Source: Blastomonas sp. (GTDB taxonomy: Bacteria; Pseudomonadota; Alphaproteobacteria; Sphingomonadales; Sphingomonadaceae). From it: DNA of 64,000 bases. Within the stretch, counting starts at the first letter, position 1; each line of letters opens with the position of its first letter. Positions 22,788-30,885 of the stretch are shown piece after piece. The notes under the pieces are model-generated. The model ran no database searches, was not told the DNA's origin, and worked only from the letters and a program-made list of their open reading frames with translations. The translations under genes were made by a program, and so were the position numbers. The stretch spans positions 1 through 64,000 of the forward strand of contig NZ_JAUCZC010000002.1 in assembly GCF_030373265.1 (NCBI RefSeq), given 5' to 3'.

Positions 22788-23756
22788 ATGCAGATCGTCA
22801 CCGCAGATATCGGCGGAACCCATGCGCGGTTTGCGCTCGCCACCATCGAAGGCGGTCGCGTCACCGATCTGGGCGAGCCAGTCACGCTCAAATGCGCCGA
22901 ATATGCCAGCCTGCAGACCGCCTGGGAGGCGTTCGGCGCGCAGATCGGGCAGCCGCTGCCGCGCGCCGCAGCCATCGCGCTCGCCACCCCGATCCGCGGC
23001 GAAGTGCTCAAGATGACCAACAACCCGTGGGTCATCCGCCCGGCGCTGATCTGCGAGAAACTGCACGTCGACCGCTACACTTTGGTCAATGATTTCGGCG
23101 CGGTGGCGCATGCTGTGCAGCATTGCGGTGCGACCAGCTTCTCGCATCTGTGCGGTCCGCAAGGCGACCTTCCGGACACCGGCGTGATCACCGTCATCGG
23201 CCCCGGCACCGGCCTCGGCGTCGCCTATGTCCTTCGCGGTCCTGACGGCTATCGTGCGGTCGAGACCGAGGGCGGGCATATCGATTATTCGCCGCTCGAT
23301 ACCACCGAAGATGCCATCCTCACCCGCCTGCGCCGCCAGCACCGCCGGGTGTCGGTGGAGCGGGTGTGCTCCGGGCCCGGCCTTGCCGCGATCTACGAAA
23401 CGCTGGCGAGCATCGAGGGCCGCGCCGTGGTCAGCATGGACGACAAGACATTGTGGCAGCTGGCGCTGTCGGGCGAGGACAGCCTGGCGGCGGCCGCGTT
23501 CGACCGCTTCTGTCTCAGCCTGGGTGCTGCGGCCGGCGATTTTGCGCTGGCGCAGGGCGCAGGCGCGGTGGTAATCGCCGGCGGGCTTGGTCAACGGATC
23601 GCCGACCGCCTGCCGCAATCGGGCTTCGAGGAGCGTTTTCTCGCCAAAGGCCGTTTCCAGCGGCTGATGGAGACGATCCCGGTCAAGCTGATCGACCACC
23701 CCCAGCCCGGCCTGTTCGGCGCCGCCGCTGCCTTTGCCCAGGAGAACCCCGCATGA
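22788..23756 (+). CDS. glk: Glucokinase (bacterial Glk family)
   Basis: A 322-residue ATP-dependent kinase that makes glucose 6-phosphate to feed Zwf. The phosphate-binding start DIGGTHARFALA, the NDFGAVAHA stretch and GPGTGLGVAYV are typical. ETEGGHIDYSP corresponds to the substrate-binding Glu/His region of the Glk family. The gene ends in an ATGA overlap with eda. Confidence 0.95.
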   Translation: MQIVTADIGGTHARFALATIEGGRVTDLGEPVTLKCAEYASLQTAWEAFGAQIGQPLPRAAAIALATPIRGEVLKMTNNPWVIRPALICEKLHVDRYTLVNDFGAVAHAVQHCGATSFSHLCGPQGDLPDTGVITVIGPGTGLGVAYVLRGPDGYRAVETEGGHIDYSPLDTTEDAILTRLRRQHRRVSVERVCSGPGLAAIYETLASIEGRAVVSMDDKTLWQLALSGEDSLAAAAFDRFCLSLGAAAGDFALAQGAGAVVIAGGLGQRIADRLPQSGFEERFLAKGRFQRLMETIPVKLIDHPQPGLFGAAAAFAQENPA

Positions 23757-24373
23757 CCGCAGACCGCACTATCGAGACCATCATGCGGACTGCGCCGGTC
23801 ATTCCGGTGATCGTGATCAACGATGTCGCCGATGCGGTGCCGATGGCGCAGGCTCTGGTCGCGGGCGGGCTCAGGGTGCTCGAAGTCACGCTGCGGACCC
23901 CTGCGGCGCTGGAAGCGATCGCGCTGATGAAGCAGGTCGAGGGCGCGATCGTCGGCGCAGGGACGGTGATCGATCCCAAGACGCTCGATGCCGCGCTGAA
24001 AGCCGGGTCCGAATTCATCGTTTCGCCCGGGCTCACCAAGAGCCTGGGCAAGGCAGCGATCGCCAGCCGCGTGCCCTTCCTCCCCGGTATTGCCAATGCC
24101 GGCGACATCATGCGCGGGCTCGATCTGGGGCTCAGCCACTTCAAGTTCTTCCCGGCGATGGCGGCGGGCGGCATCCCGGCGCTCAAGGCGCTCAGCGCAC
24201 CGTTCGGTCAGTGCAAGTTCTGCCCCACTGGCGGCGTCACGCTGGAAACCGCGGGCAACTGGCTGGCGATCGATCCGGTGCTGTGCGTCGGCGGAAGCTG
24301 GATGATCCCGGCCGGGCCGCTCGATACCGCCGCGATCCAGCGCAACGCGTCTGCGGCCAAGTCGCTCGGCTGA
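23753..24373 (+). CDS. eda: 2-dehydro-3-deoxyphosphogluconate (KDPG) aldolase
   Basis: A 206-residue class I aldolase that splits KDPG into pyruvate and glyceraldehyde 3-phosphate. The Schiff-base Lys lies in HFKFFPAM, the catalytic Glu in LEVTLRTPAAL, and the phosphate-binding motif is CPTGGVTLE. It is the last gene of the operon and starts within the stop of glk. Its stop is only one base from the convergent decarboxylase gene. Confidence 0.96.
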   Translation: MTADRTIETIMRTAPVIPVIVINDVADAVPMAQALVAGGLRVLEVTLRTPAALEAIALMKQVEGAIVGAGTVIDPKTLDAALKAGSEFIVSPGLTKSLGKAAIASRVPFLPGIANAGDIMRGLDLGLSHFKFFPAMAAGGIPALKALSAPFGQCKFCPTGGVTLETAGNWLAIDPVLCVGGSWMIPAGPLDTAAIQRNASAAKSLG

Positions 24374-24374
24374 T

Positions 24375-25601
24375 CTAGACGAGGATTTCCGGGGCCTTGC
24401 CATGGCCCAGGAAATCCGCAGGGCTCGCGGTCGCGCCATAGGCTCCGGCGCAGAACACCGCGACCAGATCCCCGACCTCGGCGGCAGGCAACATCGCCTT
24501 GTCCGCCAACCGGTCGAGCGGGGTGCACAGGCAGCCAACAACATTGGCCTCTTCCGTAGCCTCCGCGTCGAAATGGTTGGCGATCGCCACCGGATAATTG
24601 CGCCGGACGACGGTGCCGAAATTGCCACTGGCTGCGAGCTGATGATGCAGCCCGCCATCGGTGATCAGATAGAGCTCGCCATGGCTGGTCTTCTTGTCGA
24701 CGATGCGGGTGAGGTAGACCCCCGCCTCGCCCACCAGCCAGCGACCCAGCTCCATCGCGAAATGCGTGCCCGCGAGCACCGGCGGCAGATCGGCGAAGCG
24801 CTCGCCCAGCGCTGCTCCAACCTGCGCGATATCGACCGGAACATCGCCCGGGAAATACGGAATGCCCATGCCGCCGCCGAGGTTCAGATGCTCGGGCGCC
24901 TGCCCCACCGCGTCGGCGAGCTGGGCTGCCAGATCGAGTGTCTTGCCCTGCGTTTCGATGATCGCATCGGCGCCGAGCGCCTGCGATCCGGCGAAAATGT
25001 GGAAACCGCGCCAGTGCGCCCCGGCGCTGAGGATATGCCGCACCAGATCGGGCACCCGCTCTGCATCGATGCCGAACGGCTTGGCGCCGCCGCCCATCCG
25101 CATCCCCGATCCGCGCAGATCGAAATCGGGGTTCACCCGCACCGCAAGCCGCGGCTGCACGCCCAGCCGTTCGCCGATCGCCAAGGCGCGATCCGCCTCG
25201 CCTTCGGATTCGAGGTTGAGCGTGACGCCTGCCACAATCGCCGCTTCCAGATCACGGTCGCGCTTGCCCGGGCCGGCAAAGCTGATCTTGCGTGGGTCCA
25301 TGCCCGCTGCCACAGCCAGCGTCAGCTCACCGGCCGACGCGATGTCGATGCCATCGACCAGCGAGGCCATGAGCCCCAGCACCGGCGCGAACGGGTTGGC
25401 CTTCATCGCGTAATGGATAGAAAGCCGCGCGGGCATCGCTGCGCGCAACGAAGCCACCCGCGCCTCCAGCATCTCAGACGAATAGACGAAGCACGGGGTA
25501 TCGCCTGCGCGTGTCACCAGCTCGCTCGCCGCGATGCCCTGCACCGCGAGTTCACCGTTCACGGCAGAAAATCCGGGAGGGATCGGTCCCAAAGGCTTCA
25601 T
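24375..25601 (-). CDS. PLP-dependent decarboxylase, exosortase-A-system-associated type
   Basis: A 408-residue fold-type III enzyme of the ornithine/diaminopimelate decarboxylase group. The PLP Lys is Lys67 in YAMKANP. GFHIFAGSQ and GGGMGIPYFPGD are cofactor phosphate motifs, and the Cys/Asp substrate motif reads GCLCTPLDRL near the C-terminus. Overall similarity and neighbours point to the subfamily defined beside exosortase A, whose substrate is unknown. The start ATG 25601 overlaps the stop of the ligase gene as ATGA, so the two are one operon. An ordinary lysine or diaminopimelate decarboxylase is less likely because of the neighbours. Confidence 0.85.
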   Translation of the reverse strand: MKPLGPIPPGFSAVNGELAVQGIAASELVTRAGDTPCFVYSSEMLEARVASLRAAMPARLSIHYAMKANPFAPVLGLMASLVDGIDIASAGELTLAVAAGMDPRKISFAGPGKRDRDLEAAIVAGVTLNLESEGEADRALAIGERLGVQPRLAVRVNPDFDLRGSGMRMGGGAKPFGIDAERVPDLVRHILSAGAHWRGFHIFAGSQALGADAIIETQGKTLDLAAQLADAVGQAPEHLNLGGGMGIPYFPGDVPVDIAQVGAALGERFADLPPVLAGTHFAMELGRWLVGEAGVYLTRIVDKKTSHGELYLITDGGLHHQLAASGNFGTVVRRNYPVAIANHFDAEATEEANVVGCLCTPLDRLADKAMLPAAEVGDLVAVFCAGAYGATASPADFLGHGKAPEILV

Positions 25602-27136
25602 GCAAACCGCTCCTCGATTTCCGCGACCAGCAATGCGCGGTCGATCTTGCCGTTGGGGTTCTTGGGGAACGTCTTGCGCAATTCCACCGTCTTGGGGAGC
25701 ATGAAGGCAGGCAGCTCGCGCTTCAAGGCGATCATCAGATCGTCGATGAGCGCATCGGGCCGGGGCACCACAGCGGGCCGCGCCAGCAGCAGGATCGCCT
25801 GGCCAAGCTGCGCATCGGGAATCCCCAGAGCCACCGCCTCTGCCACCAGACCGCTCGATGTCGCGGCATCCTCGATCTCGGCGGGGCTGATGCGGTTGCC
25901 CGACGATTTGATCATCGCATCGCGCCGTCCGACGAAATAGAGCAGCCCTTCCGCATCGCGCCGGACCCGGTCGCCCGACCACACCGCCATGCCGCCATAA
26001 TGCGAGAAAGACGGCGCGCGCTTGAAACGCTCGCGGGTGCGGGTCTCGTCCTGCCAGTATCCTTGCGCGACCAGCGGTCCTGCGTGCACCAGCTCGCCCT
26101 CCTCGCCCTCGGCCGCGTCCTGGCCTGCATCGTTGACCACCAAAATCTCGGCAAACGGAATTGCCTTGCCGATCGAGGTCGGGTTGTCGTCGATCCGGTC
26201 GGGGTCGAGATAGGTCGAGCGGAAGGCCTCGGTGAGGCCATACATCGCGACAATATCGGTCGACGGGAAGATGCCGCGCAGCCGCTGGACCAAGGCAGGG
26301 CTAAGCGCGCCGCCGCTGTTGGTCAGGCGACGCATGCTCGCCACCGCCTCTTCGGGCCAGCTCTGTTCGATGAGCTGAGTCCACAACGGCGGCACCGCCG
26401 CCAGCGTGGTGATATTGTGCCGCGCGCAGGATTTGATCACATCGCGCGCCATCAGATAATCCAGCGGCACCGCAGCGCCGCCCGCCGCCCAGGTCGAGAG
26501 CAGCTGGTTCTGGCCGTAATCGAAGCTCAACGGCAGCACGCACAAGGTGCGGTCGGAGAATTTGAGGTTGAGGTAATGCGCGACGCTCAGCGCCCCCAGC
26601 CACATATTGGCGTGGGTCAGCATCACCCCCTTGGGTTTGCCGGTGGAGCCGGAGGTATAGAGGATCGCTGCAAGGTCGGATGGATCGCGGTGCGAGGGGT
26701 GCGCGCTCATCTCCCCCCCCTTCCACTTTTCCATCGCCTCTTCATCCTCGATCACCAGACAGTCCTCGGGGACGTCGCCGGGCAGCAGCGAGTTCATCCG
26801 CGTGCGGTTGGTGATCAGCATCCGCGCGCCGCTGTCGCCCAGGATATGGGCGACCTGCGCGCGCTTGAGCACCGGGTTGATCGGCACGTGCACCACGCCG
26901 GCTCTTGCCGCCGCCAGCGGCATCAGGCAGGTGGTCTCGTTCTTGGGCAGCCAGGTGGCGATCCGGTCGCCATGCGCCAGCCGAAACGCGGTTAACCAAT
27001 GCGCAAGCAAACCGATACGCAAATTTAGGATGTCGTAGCTAAGGGTTTCTTCGCGCAGGATCAGCGCATCGGCTCGGCCGACGCCGCGCAGGACGAGGTG
27101 ATCGAGCGGTAACGGGGTTGGATCGAGCGAAATCAC
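25598..27136 (-). CDS. Acyl-CoA ligase (AMP-forming), exosortase-A-system-associated type
   Basis: A 512-residue adenylate-forming enzyme. Visible motifs are [51 protein letters not shown] and the C-terminal catalytic KNPNGKIDRALL. It should activate a carboxylic or amino acid as an adenylate. It could load it on CoA or on the carrier protein encoded 1.1 kb away at 28.3 kb. The start is GTG 27136, and the GNAT gene is divergent only 33 bases away. It is the ligase of the small exosortase-A-associated gene set. Confidence 0.85.
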   Translation of the reverse strand: MISLDPTPLPLDHLVLRGVGRADALILREETLSYDILNLRIGLLAHWLTAFRLAHGDRIATWLPKNETTCLMPLAAARAGVVHVPINPVLKRAQVAHILGDSGARMLITNRTRMNSLLPGDVPEDCLVIEDEEAMEKWKGGEMSAHPSHRDPSDLAAILYTSGSTGKPKGVMLTHANMWLGALSVAHYLNLKFSDRTLCVLPLSFDYGQNQLLSTWAAGGAAVPLDYLMARDVIKSCARHNITTLAAVPPLWTQLIEQSWPEEAVASMRRLTNSGGALSPALVQRLRGIFPSTDIVAMYGLTEAFRSTYLDPDRIDDNPTSIGKAIPFAEILVVNDAGQDAAEGEEGELVHAGPLVAQGYWQDETRTRERFKRAPSFSHYGGMAVWSGDRVRRDAEGLLYFVGRRDAMIKSSGNRISPAEIEDAATSSGLVAEAVALGIPDAQLGQAILLLARPAVVPRPDALIDDLMIALKRELPAFMLPKTVELRKTFPKNPNGKIDRALLVAEIEERFA

Positions 27137-27169
27137 GAACGGCCTGGCTGTAAAGGATTATGCTGTATC

Positions 27170-28225
27170 ATGGGGTTCATGACTTTGAATGATGAATATC
27201 ATGATAACCTGGCCCCGGGCATAGCGCACTGGGATTCCGGCGGCTGTGACCCAGATCGCACCGGCAATCGCATCGGGCTTTTCGATCGCGCCTTGTGGTT
27301 CGACGGCCTGCACCGCCACTGTCTCGCCAAACAGGCTCCGCACATCGCCTATTCCGCCGAAGATGGCGATGCGGCCAAGCTGTATCTGATCGACGCCGGT
27401 CGCGCAGGAATGCTCGCGATGGCCAACTGGTACAGCTTCATCTGGCGCCCGGTGTTCGGCGGCAACCCCGATAGCGCGCGCCGTCGGATGCTGCTTGACC
27501 GCATTGCGCGCGAGTTGCCGCGCAGGACGCACCGGTTGGTGCTGGCGCCGGTGCCAGACGAGGACGGCTCTGCCAGCCTGATCGCGGACACATTCTCCGC
27601 CGCCGGATGGCTGGTGAGCCGCGAACAGAGCGACGAAAACCATGTGCTGCATGTCGGCGGGCGCAGCTTCGACGCCTATTGGGCCACCCGCCCCGGCCAG
27701 TTGCGCTCCACCGTGAAGCGCAAAGGTGCCAAGGGCGTGGTCGATCTGCGCATCGAGACGAATTTCAATGCCGCCAGCTGGCTCGATTACGAAACGATCT
27801 ATGCGCGCAGCTGGAAGCCCGAGGAGGGCAACCCCGATTTCCTGCGCTGGCTGGCGGCGCGCGAGGCAGAGGCCGGGCGGCTGCGGATGGGGATCGCCAG
27901 CATCGACGGTGTCGCGGTCGCGGCGCAGTTCTGGACCGTCGAGAACGGCACCGCCTATATCCACAAGCTCGCGCACGACGAGCGACACCTGCACGCCTCG
28001 CCGGGCACGCTGCTGACGCATGCGCTGTTTGCCCATGTCATCGATACCGACCATGTCGACCTTGTCGATTTCGGCACCGGCAGCGACGCTTACAAGCGCG
28101 ACTGGATGGAAGACGTCCGCCCGCGCTATCGCCTTGAAATGCTGTGGCCGCGCGCGCCGCTCGCCTGGCCCTATATGGCACGCCGTCGCATGGCAGGACT
28201 TGCCGCACGAATGGCGAAAGACTAA
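27170..28225 (+). CDS. GNAT-family acyltransferase (FemAB/BioF2-like)
   Basis: A 351-residue protein of the Acetyltransf_6/FemAB-like group, which move acyl or aminoacyl groups to an amine. The C-terminal half holds the recognisable part, around WLDYETIYARSWKPEE, FWTVENGTAYIHKLAHDE and LVDFGTGSDAYKRDW. No signal peptide or membrane helix is seen. It is divergent from the ligase by 33 bases and upstream of the carrier protein gene. Several ATG codons occur near the start (27170, 27179), so the N-terminus is uncertain by a few residues. In the context of the carrier protein it may use a carrier-bound donor; that is inference. Confidence 0.75.
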   Translation: MGFMTLNDEYHDNLAPGIAHWDSGGCDPDRTGNRIGLFDRALWFDGLHRHCLAKQAPHIAYSAEDGDAAKLYLIDAGRAGMLAMANWYSFIWRPVFGGNPDSARRRMLLDRIARELPRRTHRLVLAPVPDEDGSASLIADTFSAAGWLVSREQSDENHVLHVGGRSFDAYWATRPGQLRSTVKRKGAKGVVDLRIETNFNAASWLDYETIYARSWKPEEGNPDFLRWLAAREAEAGRLRMGIASIDGVAVAAQFWTVENGTAYIHKLAHDERHLHASPGTLLTHALFAHVIDTDHVDLVDFGTGSDAYKRDWMEDVRPRYRLEMLWPRAPLAWPYMARRRMAGLAARMAKD

Positions 28226-28279
28226 GGCCGCAAGCCAGCGGCCGGGGGAGCCGTGGGTTGCACGGCGAGCGAGGGACAT

Positions 28280-28576
28280 GTGAGCGACATCCAGACCAAC
28301 GGCCAGACCAACGGTCAAAACGACACCGTCGAGCGCGTGGTCCGCAATGTGTTGCGCGACATATTGGGCCTGTCGGAAGATCAGGTCGCGGGGTTCGACC
28401 GCGATACTGAGCTGTTCGGCGCGCTTCCCGAGCTCGATTCGATGGCGGTCGCCGGCCTGCTCACCGAAATGGAAGACCGGCTCGATATCCTGATCGAGGA
28501 TGACGAGGTCGACGGCGAGCTGTTCGAGAATTTTGGCAACCTCGTCGATTTCGCGCGGGCGAAGTTGGCCGCGTGA
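28280..28576 (+). CDS. Acyl carrier protein, exosortase-A-associated type
   Basis: 98 residues. A Gln/Asn/Thr-rich N-terminal lead of about 15 residues precedes a four-helix acyl carrier domain (VERVVRNVLRDILGLSEDQV). The phosphopantetheine Ser is Ser54 in LPELDSMAVAGLL. GTG 28280 is chosen because GAGGGAC lies just upstream; an earlier GTG at 28253 lacks this. The stop overlaps the GTG start of the next hydrolase gene. It would carry the thioester intermediate in whatever pathway this set performs. Confidence 0.85.
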   Translation: MSDIQTNGQTNGQNDTVERVVRNVLRDILGLSEDQVAGFDRDTELFGALPELDSMAVAGLLTEMEDRLDILIEDDEVDGELFENFGNLVDFARAKLAA

Positions 28577-29268
28577 TTGCGCGCTATCGGTTCGACGGCA
28601 ACGACGAACTGTGCCTGCGCTTCGGGGCCGATGACGCGCCAAAGCTGCTGATCCTGCCGCCGCTGTTCGACGAGGCCAACCGCGTGCGCCACCTGATGGT
28701 GGAGACCGGGCGGGCGCTCGCCGAGCTTGGCATCGCCAGCCTGTTGCCGGACCTTCCCGGCTGCAACGAGAGCGTTGTGCCGCTGGAGCATGCCAGCATC
28801 AGTCTATGGCAGGCCGCATTGATCGCGTGCTGCGAACAGTTGGGGCCGGTTACCCATATCGCCTCGCTGCGCGGTGGCGCGTTGATCGACGATGCTCTGG
28901 GCGATATGCCCCGCTGGCGGCTGGCGCCGGCCAAGGGCGGGCAGCTGCTGCGAACGATGCTGCGCACCCGCATCGCCAGCGACCGAGAGTCGGGGATCAT
29001 CAGCACCAGCGAAGCTCTGATGGAGCGGGCGCGCACATCGGGGATCGAACTGGCGGGCAACAGCCTGTCGCCGTGCATGATCCGCGAACTCGACAGCGCT
29101 GCGCCCTCGGACGGCAGCGCGATCCGGCTGGTGCGCTTTGCCGACGATCCGCTCGACGCCGATGGCCGCATCGCAGGCGCGCCTTTGTGGCTTCGCGCCG
29201 AGCCTGCGCATGATCCCGCGATGGCGCAGGCGATGGCGGCGGACATCGCGGCTTGGATGCGCGGATGA
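28573..29268 (+). CDS. Alpha/beta hydrolase, exosortase-A-associated hydrolase 2 type
   Basis: A 231-residue alpha/beta-hydrolase-like protein. The nucleophile elbow reads IASLRGGAL with Ser98. Near the N-terminus LILPPLFDEANRVRHLM is the conserved opening of this subgroup. No signal peptide is present, so it is cytoplasmic. Its start GTG overlaps the acyl carrier stop, and its end overlaps the start of the next hydrolase. A thioesterase-like release function on the carrier protein is plausible but not shown. Confidence 0.82.
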   Translation: MIARYRFDGNDELCLRFGADDAPKLLILPPLFDEANRVRHLMVETGRALAELGIASLLPDLPGCNESVVPLEHASISLWQAALIACCEQLGPVTHIASLRGGALIDDALGDMPRWRLAPAKGGQLLRTMLRTRIASDRESGIISTSEALMERARTSGIELAGNSLSPCMIRELDSAAPSDGSAIRLVRFADDPLDADGRIAGAPLWLRAEPAHDPAMAQAMAADIAAWMRG

Positions 29269-30089
29269 GGCGGCACTTCCCATTCGATTGCGCAGGCGAA
29301 ACGCTTGCCGCAACGCTGGACGGCGCTGATGGCACCACCGGCCTGCTGATCGTCAGCGGCGGCAACGAAATCCGCTCGGGCGCGCATGCCGGGATGGCCG
29401 CACTGGCGGCAGCGGTCGCGGCAGCAGGCCATCCGGTGATGCGCTATGACCGGCGCGGCATCGGCGACAGCACCGGCGCAAACGCCGGTTTTGACGCCAG
29501 CGCCGATGATATCACCGCCGCGGTGCAGGCCATGCGCGCGGAGGTGCCGACGCTTACCCGGCTGGTGGCGTTCGGCAATTGCGATGCGGCGAGCGCGCTG
29601 GCGCTTTATGGCCCGGCGGCGGGGATCGACGCGCTGGTGCTCGCCAATATGTGGACGCTGGAGATCGAGAGCGACGAGGGCGACGAGACCGAAGCCGCCG
29701 CCACGATGACCGCAGGCGCGATCCGCAGCCGCTATCTCGCCAAGCTCAAGGACCCGCGCGAACTGTGGCGGCTGGCGAGCGGCGGGGTGAACCTCGGCAA
29801 AGTCGTGCGCGGGCTCAAACAGGCGACCGCGAAGACCGAGGTCACCGGGCTGGCGGCAAAGCTGGGCCAGGCGCTGGCCGATATGCCGCTGCCGACGAAG
29901 CTGCTCGTCGCCGAACACGACCGCACCGCTTTGTGGTTCCTCGAACACTGGGACAGCGAACCCTTCACCCCCGCCCGCACCAACCCCAACATCACCACGG
30001 CCCGCCTCGACAGCGGCTCGCACAGCTTCGCGAGCGCGGACGACAAGGCGTGGTTGCGGGATCGGATACTGGAGGCGCTAACCTCCTAA
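29265..30089 (+). CDS. Alpha/beta hydrolase, exosortase-A-associated hydrolase 1 type
   Basis: A 274-residue hydrolase with a Cys in the nucleophile position: VAFGNCDAASALAL, Cys106. YDRRGIGDSTG is the typical loop after strand 4. The tail SGSHSFASADDKAWLRDRI carries a candidate catalytic His. ATG 29265 overlaps the previous stop as ATGA; a TTG start at 29253 is less likely. The stop codon lies at the edge of a large inverted repeat. It pairs with the Ser-type hydrolase upstream, as in exosortase-A clusters. Confidence 0.82.
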   Translation: MRRHFPFDCAGETLAATLDGADGTTGLLIVSGGNEIRSGAHAGMAALAAAVAAAGHPVMRYDRRGIGDSTGANAGFDASADDITAAVQAMRAEVPTLTRLVAFGNCDAASALALYGPAAGIDALVLANMWTLEIESDEGDETEAAATMTAGAIRSRYLAKLKDPRELWRLASGGVNLGKVVRGLKQATAKTEVTGLAAKLGQALADMPLPTKLLVAEHDRTALWFLEHWDSEPFTPARTNPNITTARLDSGSHSFASADDKAWLRDRILEALTS

Positions 30090-30212
30090 AGCCCCTCCCC
30101 TTCAGGGGAGGGGTTAGGGGTGGGGCCGATTGCGGCACGCAATCGCTGGCGCAGCCATTCGGCGCGACCGTTGCTCCCCACCCCAACCCCTCCCCTGAAG
30201 GAGAGGGGCTTT
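30088..30212. repeat. Long inverted repeat (GC-rich, about 38-base arms)
   Basis: The left arm begins AAAGCCCCTCCCCTTCAGGG and the right arm ends with its near-perfect complement GGAGAGGGGCTTT. The arms are separated by roughly 47 bases. The element begins at the stop codon of hydrolase 1. It is the first of four different repeat types packed between 30.09 and 30.87 kb. The stretch 30090-30438 holds no gene, only these repeats. Confidence 0.8.
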
Positions 30213-30256
30213 CTGAAGCGCACACGCTCCCGACGAACCAAAACTACGCCAACCCA

Positions 30257-30293
30257 CCCCCGCTCTGCCTGAGCCTGTCGAAGGCCCCGCGCC
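30257..30293. repeat. Half copy of the TGAGCCTGTCGAAGG repeat
   Basis: CGCTCTGCCTGAGCCTGTCG followed by AAGGCCCCGCGCC matches the left arm of the repeat at 39031-39125. The right arm is missing, so this is a partial element. Confidence 0.7.
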
Positions 30294-30313
30294 AACCGAA
30301 CGTGATACCAACC

Positions 30314-30404
30314 CGTCACCCTGAACTCGTTTCAGGGCCCATTTTTCCCAACGCGGCTTCGGCTGTCGGGGGATGATAGGTCCTGAAACGAGTTCAGCAT
30401 GACG
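30314..30404. repeat. Inverted repeat with GAACTCGTTTCAGG arms
   Basis: CGTCACCCTGAACTCGTTTC on the left pairs with GAAACGAGTTCAGCATGACG on the right, with about 50 bases between. The outer ends (CGTCA/TGACG) resemble those of the REP-like family A-E, but the inner sequence is different. Confidence 0.8.
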
Positions 30405-30438
30405 GATACAAGAGCCCGCTGGCGTCCATGCGGGGCCG

Positions 30439-30726
30439 TCAGCGAGACGACATTAAGCCAACAAGTTTGATACCGATTTTCGCGACCTGCGCTCCAATCA
30501 CAGTTCCGACTGCCGACAACGGCGCAAGGCCAAGTAGCACAAATGCCCAGAACTCAATTTCTACCGCAGAAGGCAATCTTAAGACCAAAGGTATCGCTGC
30601 TAAGGTCGAAATTCCGAAAGGCCAAATCAGTCGTGGTCTTGGTTGCGCAAATGATGCCGCTCCGACAACAGCAATAAATGCCACCATCGCACCGAGCGGC
30701 AAAATAAGGACGCTCGATAAATCCAT
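30439..30726 (-). CDS. Small membrane protein of unknown function, low GC
   Basis: A 95-residue protein from ATG 30726 with three or four hydrophobic segments (LILPLGAMVAFIAVVGAASF, FGISTLAAIPLVL, FWAFVLLGLAPLSAVGTVIG). I do not recognise a family. The coding region is visibly richer in A and T than its neighbours and uses codons such as TTA and ATA that are rare around it. It is flanked by repeats on both sides. This suggests a transferred or decaying gene. A TTG two codons upstream is an alternative start. Confidence 0.5.
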   Translation of the reverse strand: MDLSSVLILPLGAMVAFIAVVGAASFAQPRPRLIWPFGISTLAAIPLVLRLPSAVEIEFWAFVLLGLAPLSAVGTVIGAQVAKIGIKLVGLMSSR

Positions 30727-30788
30727 TCGCAAAGATTATCAGTCCGCGCGGAAAATTTCCACCCTATTGACTGCCATCCAACCAACTC

Positions 30789-30869
30789 CGTCACCCCCGC
30801 GAAAGCGGGGGTCCCGCTTCTTCTCATCGCTCGCACACAAGCGGGATTCCCGCGTTCGCGGGAATGACG
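30789..30869. repeat. REP-like paired palindromic repeat, copy C
   Basis: CGTCACCCCCGCGAAAGCGG at the left and AAGCGGGATTCCCGCG...GGGAATGACG at the right match copies A, B, D and E. It lies just beyond the 3' end of trxB, between it and the small membrane protein gene. Confidence 0.85.
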
Positions 30870-30885
30870 GGGTGTGCGCTGCGGG

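Noticed and set aside
30088-30869. CRISPR array in the repeat-rich patch
   Set aside because: The repeats are different inverted elements, not equal direct repeats with spacers, and no cas gene is present.
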